Shown piece by piece: positions 13,563 through 25,540 of a stretch of 64,000 nucleotides of DNA. The DNA comes from Apostichopus japonicus. Lineage: Eukaryota; Echinodermata; Holothuroidea; Aspidochirotida; Stichopodidae. The stretch lies in NCBI RefSeq assembly GCF_037975245.1, contig NC_092573.1, positions 860,001-924,000 of the forward strand, in the 5' to 3' direction. The number at the start of each line of letters is the position of its first letter. Positions within the stretch are counted from its first letter, which is position 1. The notes beneath the pieces are model-generated. The model worked only from the letters and a program-made list of their open reading frames with translations, made no database searches and was not told the DNA's origin. Made by a program: the position numbers and the translations under genes.

Positions 13563-16500
13563 GATATCCTGCTGGTAAATAAAAAATAAGTAGCAAGTAG
13601 TTGAGAAGACAAGGTTTAAAATATATTCATAGCATTCAAGCACAAACACGCAATCATAGCTGTTGGTTACAATGACATCATCAAGTAGCTGGCAAGACTA
13701 CATCAGTTCCAATGTTTCAAATATGAATATTCATAGATCCTAGCACAATCACCACCCAGTTGGGACAATTTTTTCTATACTGTAGTGTTATGCCCCGCTT
13801 CAGAGCACTTGATTGTCAGTACGAGCAGTATGAATATCATGTTTCTATCAGATCAAGGTTAGGAACTGTTTGTACTGACAATACCAGTGCTTTGAGAGAA
13901 TGATATTGGAGTACAGTTTAGAGAGGTATTAGCATCAGGAAATTGTCCCAACTGGCTGACAATCACAGCTGTTGGATAGTAACATTTGGACTACTCTATG
14001 CCTCAGCTCAGCTGACTTATAGACTTACTCTTTAAGTACTCGGCACTGGAGTAGTACTCAAGTACTTGGTAAGTTTTCAGAGTCAAAAATGCAAGTCAAT
14101 TTATAAAGTATGTGTTGAACCTTTCCCTTCACTCCAGGCCCACTGAGAGACAATAACGTACATTAAACATGATTCTGAGGAGGACATTTTAAACGGTCCC
14201 ACAATGAACCGATTAGAAATCTTTAATTCCCTTAGGCATCATTAAATTTGGATATTCAACAATTACGTTATCTACTTATCTTCATTAACATAGTTTAAAG
14301 GTGTTCATGTAATGAAGGCTGCTGCAAATGTCTGTCCTTATGGCACAAATCAGTGTTTGACAAAATATTCTCTTATTCATGGAGCTGCTTGGAAGTTTTG
14401 CTTTTGGAATATTTGAAGACAAATATTTAAGATGAAAAATAAAAAGAAGACCAGATAACACCACAAGCCAAAATTCACCATTTCTATACCTTTTTGACAT
14501 TTTAATTTCTTCTTTGTTTTAGCTATTCTTTTCGCATAGTTGTGGTAAAACGAATTATCCACTGGAACTTATGGTACCAGAAGAGGAATATGTAGCTCCA
14601 CCACTTGGCATGGCTTGCCCGCAACTTTGCCTGCATGGTACCCCCTCCCCCTCCCCCCGCCCCCGAACCTTGTATTTCACACTTTGTCAAGTGAATTTGG
14701 GCAAGGCTGCAAATTTACCGCATCCTACGACTTCCTTCTTTTAAGGCAATCACTGAATGGCTTTGAGCGAAAGCTCTGCCTTTTCCTCGACTCTCTCTTT
14801 GTTCTGAATGATACTTTTGGTTACACCTTTTTTACATTTCACGTGCTGGAATGAATTTCATGGCCAACAGCATGTATTGATTAATCCATAAATCAATCAC
14901 TTCTCCTGATCGGGGTTCACTGACGGCTTTTTCTGTTTTTTGGCCGATCGATTACGGAGGAAATGCTCTCTTGCTTTGCGAGAGGCCCGTGGGGCCTAAC
15001 AGAACACAGCCGGAGAAACCTTTATAAGATGTAAAAAGGCTGGGGTTTCAAATTCAGATTTGTTATATATATCTATATAATAAAAAAAGGACAAATGAGG
15101 GAATAAAAAACCAAAAGGAAGTAGAATATTAGTACCATCAAAATTGTATCTGAATGGGAGATGATATTTTTCCAATATTTATATATGGATGATATTTAAT
15201 GAGTATTTTACATCCACTGGATCGGATAGCATTGCACCAATCATCACAGGATGATGGCATTCAAATATAGATATAGCAATTTTCGGGTACGACGACGCGG
15301 GTATAACAACCATGGAAGAGATTCGATCGAGACCTGAGATACTACAGGTGAATAATACAAATTGGGAGAGGTTACTCAGGACTGTACCATAAAACTGATG
15401 AATAAAATAACTGAAATAAGGCTGACTGACACTCAATCAGATTGGCAAATAATGCAGCAAGCTTGCACAGTCCTTCCCATCTCCCCAATCATTCAATGAA
15501 CTATTTACATTACAAATATTGGAGACCCATCTCTTAAAGCTCTCGACGGAATCGTCTCTGCAATCAATGCCGAATCTCCGACCGATAGATATGGACACAA
15601 ATCAACATCGAAAAGGATCCGAATGACCAAATGAAAGATTTTTTTTCGCGTGTTCATTACCGCATTTTCATCCGAGGTACGGCTACAGTGGCAGAGGGCT
15701 TTTTTCCTGTTTTTTTTTCTTTCTGCGCCCAAGTTGTAAGATGCAATTGATAGAGGCCAAGAGGGGGAGGTGATTATCAACACAAGTCACGCACAATTAA
15801 AACTTTGCGTCTCGGAGAGACGGTCTAGTTTAAATTTACAGCAAACTACCGGGTGATAAAATAGACGGGCCTTTAGCACATCTGTCAGGGCTATATTACA
15901 GCCGCATTAAAATGTCCTCACATGAGATCGTAAACACAGGGGTGCCTACAGGTGTCCTGTTTCACAAACACACTACAAGAGAAATGAGCCTAATGGGGAT
16001 TGGTGGAGGAGCTAATAGAGATATAAACAGCTATTGGCTATCTTTGGAGTCGTGGTGTCAGCCACAAATTACACATAAACACCCATGGATACATCCAGTG
16101 TTACTTTCCATGGGTATAAGCTGGGAAAAAAAGAAAGAACAAATCTTCCATTGTGATATTACTCTTCAACTGATATTTATCCTCACTCTGGTCCTTCCCC
16201 CTCCCCCAGCCCCTCCTCAATACCTTGCCCCACCTCTTGCCTCCCGCTACACCATTAATTACTGTACATCAGTGTTACTTCAATGTATGGTAGATTAAAA
16301 AAAAGTCTTTCCTTGTGATGATATTAGAACAGATACTTATCCCCTGGTCCTTTTATATCCCTTTACCATTGATAATAGAACTCTATAATCATCAACAAAT
16401 ATTGATGTTGCATCTATCAGAAATGGAGTCAATCCAGTTAAATGCTGCCAGCAGCCACTGTCAGTATGTGTGTGTGTTTGGTGTGGGTGTGTGCATAGGT

Positions 16501-17215
16501 GGAGGGTATGTGAAGACCTCCTTATAAGATCTACAGTATAATCTAAAATCTTTTAAGTGAGAGGTACTTTTGTTGCATGTGCCACTACATCGTGAGAGAC
16601 CTCCTTGATCAAATACAGTTACGAAACGGGTATTTCAAAATCAGCAATACTGTAGGTCAAAAACTGAAAGAAAAACAAAAACACCTCAAAACTCCAATAA
16701 ACAACATTTCTCACAGATGATGAACCAAACGGTCCAAAAGCTTTCTCCTGATGAGAGAAAACATTTTATAATTTTCCTACGGTCCTAATGGGAGTTGAAA
16801 TTCAAAAGGATGGATTTGTTCTGATAAATCTTGCAAATTTGCATGATTGTGACAATAGCCTACAGTACTGTAGCTTTCACCTATCACCCCAATGAGAACT
16901 TGTACACAGAACTGAAATTTGACCAGTAATTACAGCAGCTTAAGTTTAAAGACAATACATTTACCAAAGTGCTTCCCCTCTCCTGATATACCCTCTCTCC
17001 ACCCCCCATTGTTTTCATTCTTAATTATCACCCTGTAACTCACAGTGGTAATAACTTATACCTGCCCTGAGATCCTATAAACCTCCTTATATGTGACTGC
17101 TATCTTCTAATCAACATGAGAGAGCTTTAAAGTAGCTTATAAATAGCAATTCATGCTCGTCAATTTTACCTTTGAAGCATCAGTTTTACCAGAGATAAGA
17201 CTGCAACTGACCTAA
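13563..17215. other. Non-genic stretch with possible conserved element
   Basis: No supported exon. Contains a homeodomain-site-rich patch at 14870-14990, moderately GC-rich unique sequence at 15500-15800, a TG-rich patch at 16465-16495 and CCCT-rich patches at 14640-14665 and 16196-16215. Confidence 0.5.
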
Positions 17216-17219
17216 CTAC

Positions 17220-18975
17220 GACACACCCCTAGAGTTTTTGATCAAACAAACATTACTGAGTGAGTAATTCATGTATTCAGTAATTCCATCCTCAGACCTA
17301 ACTACCACAGGCCCCTAGAGCTTTTCATCGAACATTAATGAGTGAGTAATTCATGTATTCAGTAATTCCATCCTCAGACCTAACTACCACAGGCCCCTAG
17401 AGCTTTTCATCGAACATTAATGAGTGAGTAATTCATGTATTCAGTAATTCCATCCTCAGACCTAACTACCACAGGCCCCTAGAGCTTTTCATCGAACATT
17501 AATGAGTGAGTAATTCATGTATTCAGTAATTCCATCCTCAGACCTAACTACCACAGGCCCCTAGAGCTTTTCATCGAACATTAATGAGTGAGTAATTCAT
17601 GTATTCAGTAATTCCATCCTCAGACCTAACTACCACAGGCCCCTAGAGCTTTTCATCGAACATTAATGAGTGAGTAATTCATGTATTCAGTAATTCCATC
17701 CTCAGACCTAACTACCACAGGCCCCTAGAGCTTTTCATCGAACATTAATGAGTGAGTAATTCATGTATTCAGTAATTCCATCCTCAGACCTAACTACCAC
17801 AGGCCCCTAGAGCTTTTCATCGAACATTAATGAGTGAGTAATTCATGTATTCAGTAATTCCATCCTCAGACCTAACTACCACAGGCCCCTAGAGCTTTTC
17901 ATCGAACATTAATGAGTGAGTAATTCATGTATTCAGTAATTCCATCCTCAGACCTAACTACCACAGGCCCCTAGAGCTTTTCATCGAACATTAATGAGTG
18001 AGTAATTCATGTATTCAGTAATTCCATCCTCAGACCTAACTACCACAGGCCCCTAGAGCTTTTCATCGAACAAACATTAATGAGTGAGTAATTCATGTAT
18101 TCAGTAATTCCATCCTCAGACCTAACTACCACAGGCCCCTAGAGCTTTTCATCGAACAAACATTAATGAGTGAGTAATTCATGTATTCAGTAATTCCATC
18201 CTCAGACCTAACTACCACAGGCCCCTAGAGCTTTTCATCGAACATTAATGAGTGAGTAATTCATGTATTCAGTAATTCCATCCTCAGACCTAACTACCAC
18301 AGGCCCCTAGAGCTTTTCATCGAACAAACATTAATGAGTGAGTAATTCATGTATTCAGTAATTCCATCCTCAGACCTAACTACCACAGGCCCCTAGAGCT
18401 TTTCATCGAACAAACATTAATGAGTGAGTAATTCATGTATTCAGTAATTCCATCCTCAGACCTAACTACCACAGGCCCCTAGAGCTTTTCATCGAACAAA
18501 CATTAATGAGTGAGTAATTCATGTATTCAGTAATTCCATCCTCAGACTTAACTACCACACGCAGTGAGAAAATTTCATCAAACAAACATTAATGAGCAAG
18601 TGATTCATGTATTCTGTAATGCCATCCTTCAGACCTAATTACCACACGCTGCGAGAGCATTTCATCAAACAAATATTACTTAGCGAGTAATTCATGTATT
18701 CAGTAATTCCATCCTCAACCTACCTAAGACAGGCTCCTAGAGCTTTTCATCAACCAAATATTAATTAGCGAGTAATTCATGTATTCAGTAATTCCATCCT
18801 CAGACCTAACTACCACACGCCCCTAGACCTTTTCATACAACAAACATTAATGAGTGAGTAATTCATGTATTCAGTAATTCCATCCTCAGAAATTAACTAC
18901 CACATGCCCCTAGACCTTTTCATCAAACAAAGATTGATGAGCGAATAATTCATGTATTCGGTAATCTTCGGTAAT
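17220..18975. repeat. 82/86-bp satellite, about 21 copies
   Basis: The unit contains gagtgagtaattcatgtatt, cagtaattccatcctcagac, ctaactaccacaggccccta and gagcttttcatcgaac. Unit starts fall at 17258, then every 82 bases to 17996. From 18082 to 18594 the step is 86 (one 82), caused by an extra four bases (caaacaaac versus caaac context). The last four units (18681-18938) and the first are visibly diverged, while the core copies are essentially identical. The unit has stops in its frames and is not coding. Confidence 0.97.
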
Positions 18976-20580
18976 ATTTAGTCACACCCAAAAATTTGCA
19001 TAATAGGACTTACTATAAATTCACATATAGAATGGATTAGAAATTTTCCATTTTTAATTTTTTTTATTTCATTTATATATATATTTGAAATGAACCTTGG
19101 TTAGTGGAGCTGATGACCTCCTGTTCAGGGTTATGGAATTTTATTATAAAATGGCATTGAAAAATTTACAAAGTCAAGTCAAAAACTTGCTTAAAATAGT
19201 CTAACAGTAGTAACACAAAGAAAGCTACAGGTGAAAATGGCCACAGACAGCTTTAAAAAACTGTAACACATTTTGACAGGGCAAATCTATTTACACTGAA
19301 TTCTTAATTTTGTGGCAATCTTTATCTTTGGCTTGCAAAACTTGTTGTCATGGTAACAAAAATTACAATCATGCCATGCTTTCTCTTGCTTCACTTTTGA
19401 ATCCCTTTATAACAAAGTTTTGGGTTTGATTACTTTCTTTTAACTAAACCTAATACAGAGTATGATATTCCCAACACATACCATTTTTTTGTAGACAAAA
19501 TGTTCACAAAAGCAACTTTCATTAATGAACCAGTTGAACTTCAATTACTTCAAGAACTTTAATTACATTTATAAGTTTTTCACCAAGACATGTTTTCATT
19601 GTTGTTACATAGAAATTCAGAAATTTAAAACAAGAAAGAGTAAGTTTTGAGTGTTTTCATCTTTATACTAAAAATGAAATTTGATGAGTCAATAAACTGT
19701 CCTGCTATGAGACTTATATATCACATCCTATCATATACTTAAGAAATATAAATCCCCCCCCCCCCCAAAAAAAAAGCAAGCTTACTTTAACCTAACAAAA
19801 AGGACAGTCACAGTCACATAAATGAACATCTACCAAGTCATCTTGTAGAAATATGATTTCTGGGATATCAAGTCAACCCCTGAAAATGCTTCTTTTTTGC
19901 AAGGTACATCCATCTAAATGGCCAAATCATCCAACCTATGTAGTTATTAAACTCTGGGAATCAACCCAGATAGAGGTCAGAGTATTGCCTTTAAGGCAAA
20001 TGGCTATTAAGCGTTATAGACTTTATTATCCAATTTGAGCAAGATTGTTAATTGGGTTTGAAAGGTTCATCTGGTAGGCCAGAGCGTATGCCCTTTAGAG
20101 AAGTATACATGTTCATATTATGAAATATCGCATTTTGCAGAAGAATTTTTACTGCCTTTTCCAAGCCTCGGCATTTATTTTGTGGTATCAACAAATGTTG
20201 CTTTTAATTGTTCTTTGAGTCAAATTTCAAAACTGTAGAACATCTCCCAAGGTTTTGGTCAATTTTTCCTGGTTTGACAAAAGGACATTGTGCATGTAAA
20301 GTAAAAGTGTATCCTAATAAATTCATGTGGGTTCCAAACAAAATAACACAGATAAATGTGGAACAGAAAGTTGGGCATTTGCAAGAGAAAAAGAGAGAAA
20401 AAATGGTGAATTTAGACATGACTTGAGATTCCTTCTGCTTTTTCATTATTCTGATATGTAACTTACACGTACCTGCTTATAATGTTGCAAGCTCCAAATC
20501 CATTGGTGCAAGACACTTAAACATACAAGTTGGCACCGATTCTATAAAACTTACTAGTTTGGAGATTTACGAGCGACAAT
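18976..20580. other. Non-genic AT-rich stretch
   Basis: No supported exon. The segment 19083-19150 resembles 55112-55185 (see findings). A poly-C/poly-A run lies at 19754-19775. Confidence 0.55.
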
Positions 20581-20583
20581 ATA

Positions 20584-20667
20584 CTTACCTGTCTCCCACT
20601 CCACATCTGCATTTTCCCATCTTCCGAATCTAGATGGGAAAGTGCAGATGTGTGGGAGACAGGTAAG
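20584..20667. repeat. Imperfect inverted repeat, 36-39-base arms
   Basis: Left arm 20584-20622 (cttacctgtctcccac to tttcccatct) pairs with right arm 20632-20667 (agatgggaaa to caggtaag) across a 9-base loop. There is a 3-base bulge (tcc) and one mismatch. Could be a tiny palindromic transposon relic, or a miRNA-like hairpin if transcribed. Confidence 0.85.
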
Positions 20668-23600
20668 AGAGGAGTGAAGTAAATCCAAACTGTACTGCTT
20701 TATTTATAGTACAACTTTTCTCAAAACAAATTAACCCATGTCAAGAAAATGTGTCTCGAGCCATAACAGATCTCTGATTCATTACAGAGTAGGTAACTGA
20801 ACATTATAAAAAATTTGTTTTTTTCCCAAATACATCCTTTAAACCGAGATGTTTCTGTGTGGTAGTAGCAAGGGAGTCAATTATATCAGAAAAATTGGCC
20901 TGTAGTTTAAGATGCTAAAAGAAACGTTATTTGGCATTAGGAAATGGACGTACTTACGGAATGGACCATTCCTACTACGACTGGAAGAAGGTGACGGCCA
21001 TCTCCCATTCAGCTTTTGGGAATCTTAATTCTAATCCCATCCTTGCAGATCCATCCTTCTCTTTCTCTTTTTCTGCAAAAGATAAGACAGAAAAAATATG
21101 TAACAGTCGTTGAAAAGTTAAACAAAAGACATTAATTATGACTAAAAATATATGGGTCCCGTAATCATCACAGAAATGTGAAGGAAGAGTTGGTAAATTT
21201 ATTTTAGCTAAATTCATGCAAATACAAACACTGTAGAAGGGAGAAAAACAAGGAGGTAAACACATAAGTAAATATGATAAATGAAACAACAAAAACAGCA
21301 GCAACAAACTTACTAAAAAAAAATAAAAATCTACACATCTTACATCATGATCAAACTGTTCTGGTAAATTAGGGTACCTGTTATACAGTTTAAATCCTGA
21401 TTTAATATCCAGCAGCGAAAAAAAACAAAAAAAAACAGCACATTTAAAGAATCTTAAAATCTGGTGACATAATCTAAGACACAGCTTTCTTTACCTGTGT
21501 GACTTTTAATTTTCACAGTACTTTTCTCATTTTTTCGATTTTTGTTTTTCCCTTTTTACATAAAAATTAATTATACAAAATTTGCCTCCTTTATGGGATT
21601 AATTGCAAAATACCAGCAGGTTTCAACTCATCATCATATAGTAAAACAAGCAATCTCTCTCATCCTTCTCCTACTACATATAATATAATCATCTTTGCCT
21701 GTGTCCTCCTCTCTTGGAAACAATGAACTTTTTTTGATTTTATTATATATTTCTCTCTCTTTTTTCTTGGATTATAACCTTGAAGATATTTTCCCCGATA
21801 TTTCCTCAAGGGGGTTGTGTCTAAATAAGAGCAAAAATGCTAATTTCCTTGTTCAAACATGCCGTGTTCTAATCAGATAGGGTCCTTTAAGCAAAAATGC
21901 TACGGGGATAAGAGGTCATCTTTATTTCTCTTTCGATAAAAAAAAAGAAAGAAAAAAACTGAGTTCAAAAGACTGTTGGAAGGGAATAATGAGAATATAC
22001 ATTTTAAGGATCTCTGATATGTTATGCCAATAGCCTGGTCGCTCAGATATAGATATATATATGTATGGACTAATTAAATATCGTATACCACAGCGTTTGA
22101 CCTCAGGTGACCACGTAGCAGCCCGCTAGAGGTAAATAATCACCAATGGCCAGTCTGTTTGGATTTACAACGATAGGGACAGGCTCGATTGGTTGCCATT
22201 AATATGGAAATCAAAGAGATCAAAACATCTGTGGTTTTCATTTTTGTTTTCTTTCTCCTTAAAAGTTTTTGATGTCTTTTTTGTTTTTTTACGTCCAAGT
22301 CATTGGACTTTAACTCTAAGGCTATTTGTTCCGACTGACCGATGAAATTAATTACAAGATCTTCTCCTTTAATTATAAAACTAGAGTGAAATGATTTGAT
22401 GTTAAATTTGTCTCAGAGGACTTTTAATGATCATCTGATGACCAATGTCTCAGTCTCCTAACCTTCTACTGACAGAACTAAAAAGTCTCCGACAAGTTAT
22501 TTGAACAACAAGTTTATTGCTGTAAATAAACCCTTAAATACACCATGATCTGACAATCATATACTGTACTGTATACACATATTTGTTCCTTCCTCTTTAA
22601 GAAATTGCCTCAATTTTTATTCTCCACTTTAAACATGTAGCGATGATTACACAAGAAATACAAATTCAACACAAACAACAACTTTCAAACATATCATATC
22701 AGTGTTTTGCCACAGTAAAAGAAACAAAACCGTGTATCCAAACGGAAGAAAAAAACTAATATATACTCATTAATAATTCATAAACTTTCAAAATAGAATA
22801 AGAAACATTACAGATACAAAAAAAACGAAGAAAAAACGGGAAAAAAAAACAAGATTTAAATGCTTGCATTTGTAATACCAGACCCTGTACAAAAAACAGA
22901 AGACAAAAGAATGAATCTTGCGTATACATATATATACAGAGCGAATACGACTGGTTACATTTCAAATCTCTGCGAATGGAAGAAGCATCCAAAATGCAAA
23001 TGAGTGTTTGTAAAAACAGTGTAAACCAAAAATACCAGGCAAGGCGTACAAAACTTCCTTCTCTTTTTTTTTTCGTTGTCATTCATGGTATAAAAAAATT
23101 TGGGGCACAGAATAAATTAAAGCCGACCAGGTAGAAATCTAGCGAGATTCTTAATTTTAAGTCTCTTGGTTCTTGCCAGACTGTCTACATTACTGCCAAG
23201 GCCATGAATACATTTGAATATAACAAGCCCAGCGTCATGCCTGGTGACAACCCTAGGGAATCCAACACGTAACTTTTTTTATGCGGTCTGTGCCAAAATG
23301 TGAAATTCATGATTATTCCACGGCCTAGCTTGGGTTACTCTTGGACAAAATGAATAAGGAAGGGAGAGTACATGGGTTATCAATTAGGGTGTATCGAATG
23401 CCAAAATTTATGCGTCTCTGTTGGTGTCAACGGATGGCTTTGGTTTCACCTAACGGGAAAGACCGGAATTATTCTCCTAAACTGAGTAATGTCTCCACAT
23501 AGTCCACACGGACGACGCAACATGAAGATCACACTTGTAGCATTTGGCTTCGGGAAAAGGGAGGGCCTGACTGGGGGGTGAGTTACGAATACAAACATTT

Positions 23601-24760
23601 GCTTTAATTTCTTAACAACTGGTGGAAAGTGATATCTCTCTGAGTATATAAACCAACTTTGAGCTCCTCTCCTTTGTCAGAGCTTCCATTTGTGATTGTT
23701 TTGGTTGTATTAAGATTAGTTTATTGGGTGCATGTGTCAATTTCCCGAGGGTTAGGATGCCAACAGAAGCACATTTGAAACCCTATCACCCATGATGTCC
23801 TTTGATGAACACCAGCTTACATATCGAGCTAGTGTTACAATGCAGTCGTATAATTATATGGTACCCATTTCTTCCGGGAACCTCACTTAAATTCCGCCAT
23901 CCGACGGAGAGTGCACCCTCACCATCGGACCAAGTTTCTCAAATACTGAGCCAGTTGAGGGCACCCCATTCTTCATCGCTAAAGCCCAGCCATGCATGGT
24001 CAACAAACTTGTTCTGACAGTCTTTCTTATTTCACAATTCCGCAAACCAGATATACCAAACCCCCGGAAGAATTCCCTGACCAAAACTGCGCAAGAGTAA
24101 TTTTAAGTAAGTCAACGAGAATCTAGTTCCTGGTGTTTATTTTTCAACCAGGAACAGAAACATAACTGCTACACCAAACCTTCGCCTAGAAAATTAACAA
24201 ACTTTAATTTTTTTTTAATTCGTTGCAAGGCTTGAAATAACTTACACCTACTTATGTCAAATTAAATCTAGTGCCCTTCAGATTTTTCAGGGTGCTAACC
24301 TATTTGCTCCTCCCTCCCCCAACCATCCCCCCTCTCATCATTAAAAAAATCATCATGTGAGCTAACAACAAGAAATGCCAAATTGTCATCATATTTTGGG
24401 GGTTTAAAACACCAATCATCACTCCTTGAAAGTCCTGGTTTTGAACTTGCTGATAACCTCTTGAAGTGCATGCTGGAATGGCTTTGCCCTTGCTTGATGT
24501 AAACAAAAGGATTCAATCACTTTTTACTGGCTGTGTGACTACATCATTCCTCATCTATAACTTCAAAGCACATATTTCAATTTTAAACTACATGGGGTTA
24601 TATATTCAAAATGTGCAGAAAGTTTGAGGGTAAAAGGAAATGGGGAGAATGTTCTACTGGCTACAACATATCTAGGGGGCGTATCATAACTATCTCTTTT
24701 TGACAAGTTTCTACACAAATAATCTTGTGAGAAACAACGTCAGATATGTAGAGTAGGAAG
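20668..24760. other. Non-genic stretch with possible conserved elements
   Basis: No supported exon. The segments 22080-22260 and 23790-24110 are unique, less AT-rich and of higher complexity than their surroundings. The second contains a plus-strand open stretch of 68 codons with no start or splice acceptor that I can support. Confidence 0.5.
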
Positions 24761-24766
24761 CTCATT

Positions 24767-25540
24767 CGTAAGACACGTGCAGTTAGACATGTACAGTAAG
24801 ATACGTACAATAAGACTTGTGCAGTAAGACATGCGCAGTAAGACACATACAGTAAGACACGTACAGTAAGACATGTACAGTACAGTAGGACACATACAGT
24901 AAGACACGTGCAGTGAGACACAGGCAGTAAGACATGTGCAGTGAGACACATACAGTAAGACACGTACAGTAAGATACGTACAATAAGACTTGTGCAGTAA
25001 GACATGCGCAGTAAGACACATACAGTAAGACACGTACAGTAAGATACGTACCATAAGACACGTACAGTAAGACTTGTGCAGTGAGACACATACAGTAAGA
25101 CATGTACAGTAAGACATGTGCAGTAAGACATGTACAGTAAGACGCGTACAGTAAGACGTGTACAGTAAGATACGTACAATAAGACACGTACAGTAAGACT
25201 TGTGCAGTGAGACACATACAGTAAGACACGTACAGTAAGACATGTGCAGTAAGACACATACAGTAAGACACGTACAGTAAGATAAGTACAATAAGACACG
25301 TACAGTAAAACTTGTGCAGTGAGACACGCGCAGTAAGACACGTACAGTAAGACATGTGCAGTAAGACACATACAGTAAGACACGTACAATAAGACACGTA
25401 CAGTAAGATACGTACAATAAGACACGTACAGTAAGACTTGTGCAGTGAGACACGCGCAGTAAGACATGTACAGTAAGACATGTGCAGTAAGACACATACA
25501 GTAAGACATGACAATAAGACTTGTGCAGTAAGACACATGC
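24767..25540. repeat. 14-bp minisatellite, about 55 copies
   Basis: Unit gtacagtaagacac with frequent variants (gtgcagtaagacat, atacagtaagacac, gtacaataagatac). Because 14 is not a multiple of three and the unit has no stop on the antisense strand, all three minus frames stay open for 270-300 codons, giving Leu-Tyr-Val-Ser-Tyr-Cys-like 14-residue repeats. These open frames come from the repeat and I do not call them genes. Confidence 0.97.

Noticed and set aside
17220-18975. CRISPR-like array
   Set aside because: Units are directly contiguous with no unique spacers. This is an ordinary eukaryotic satellite.
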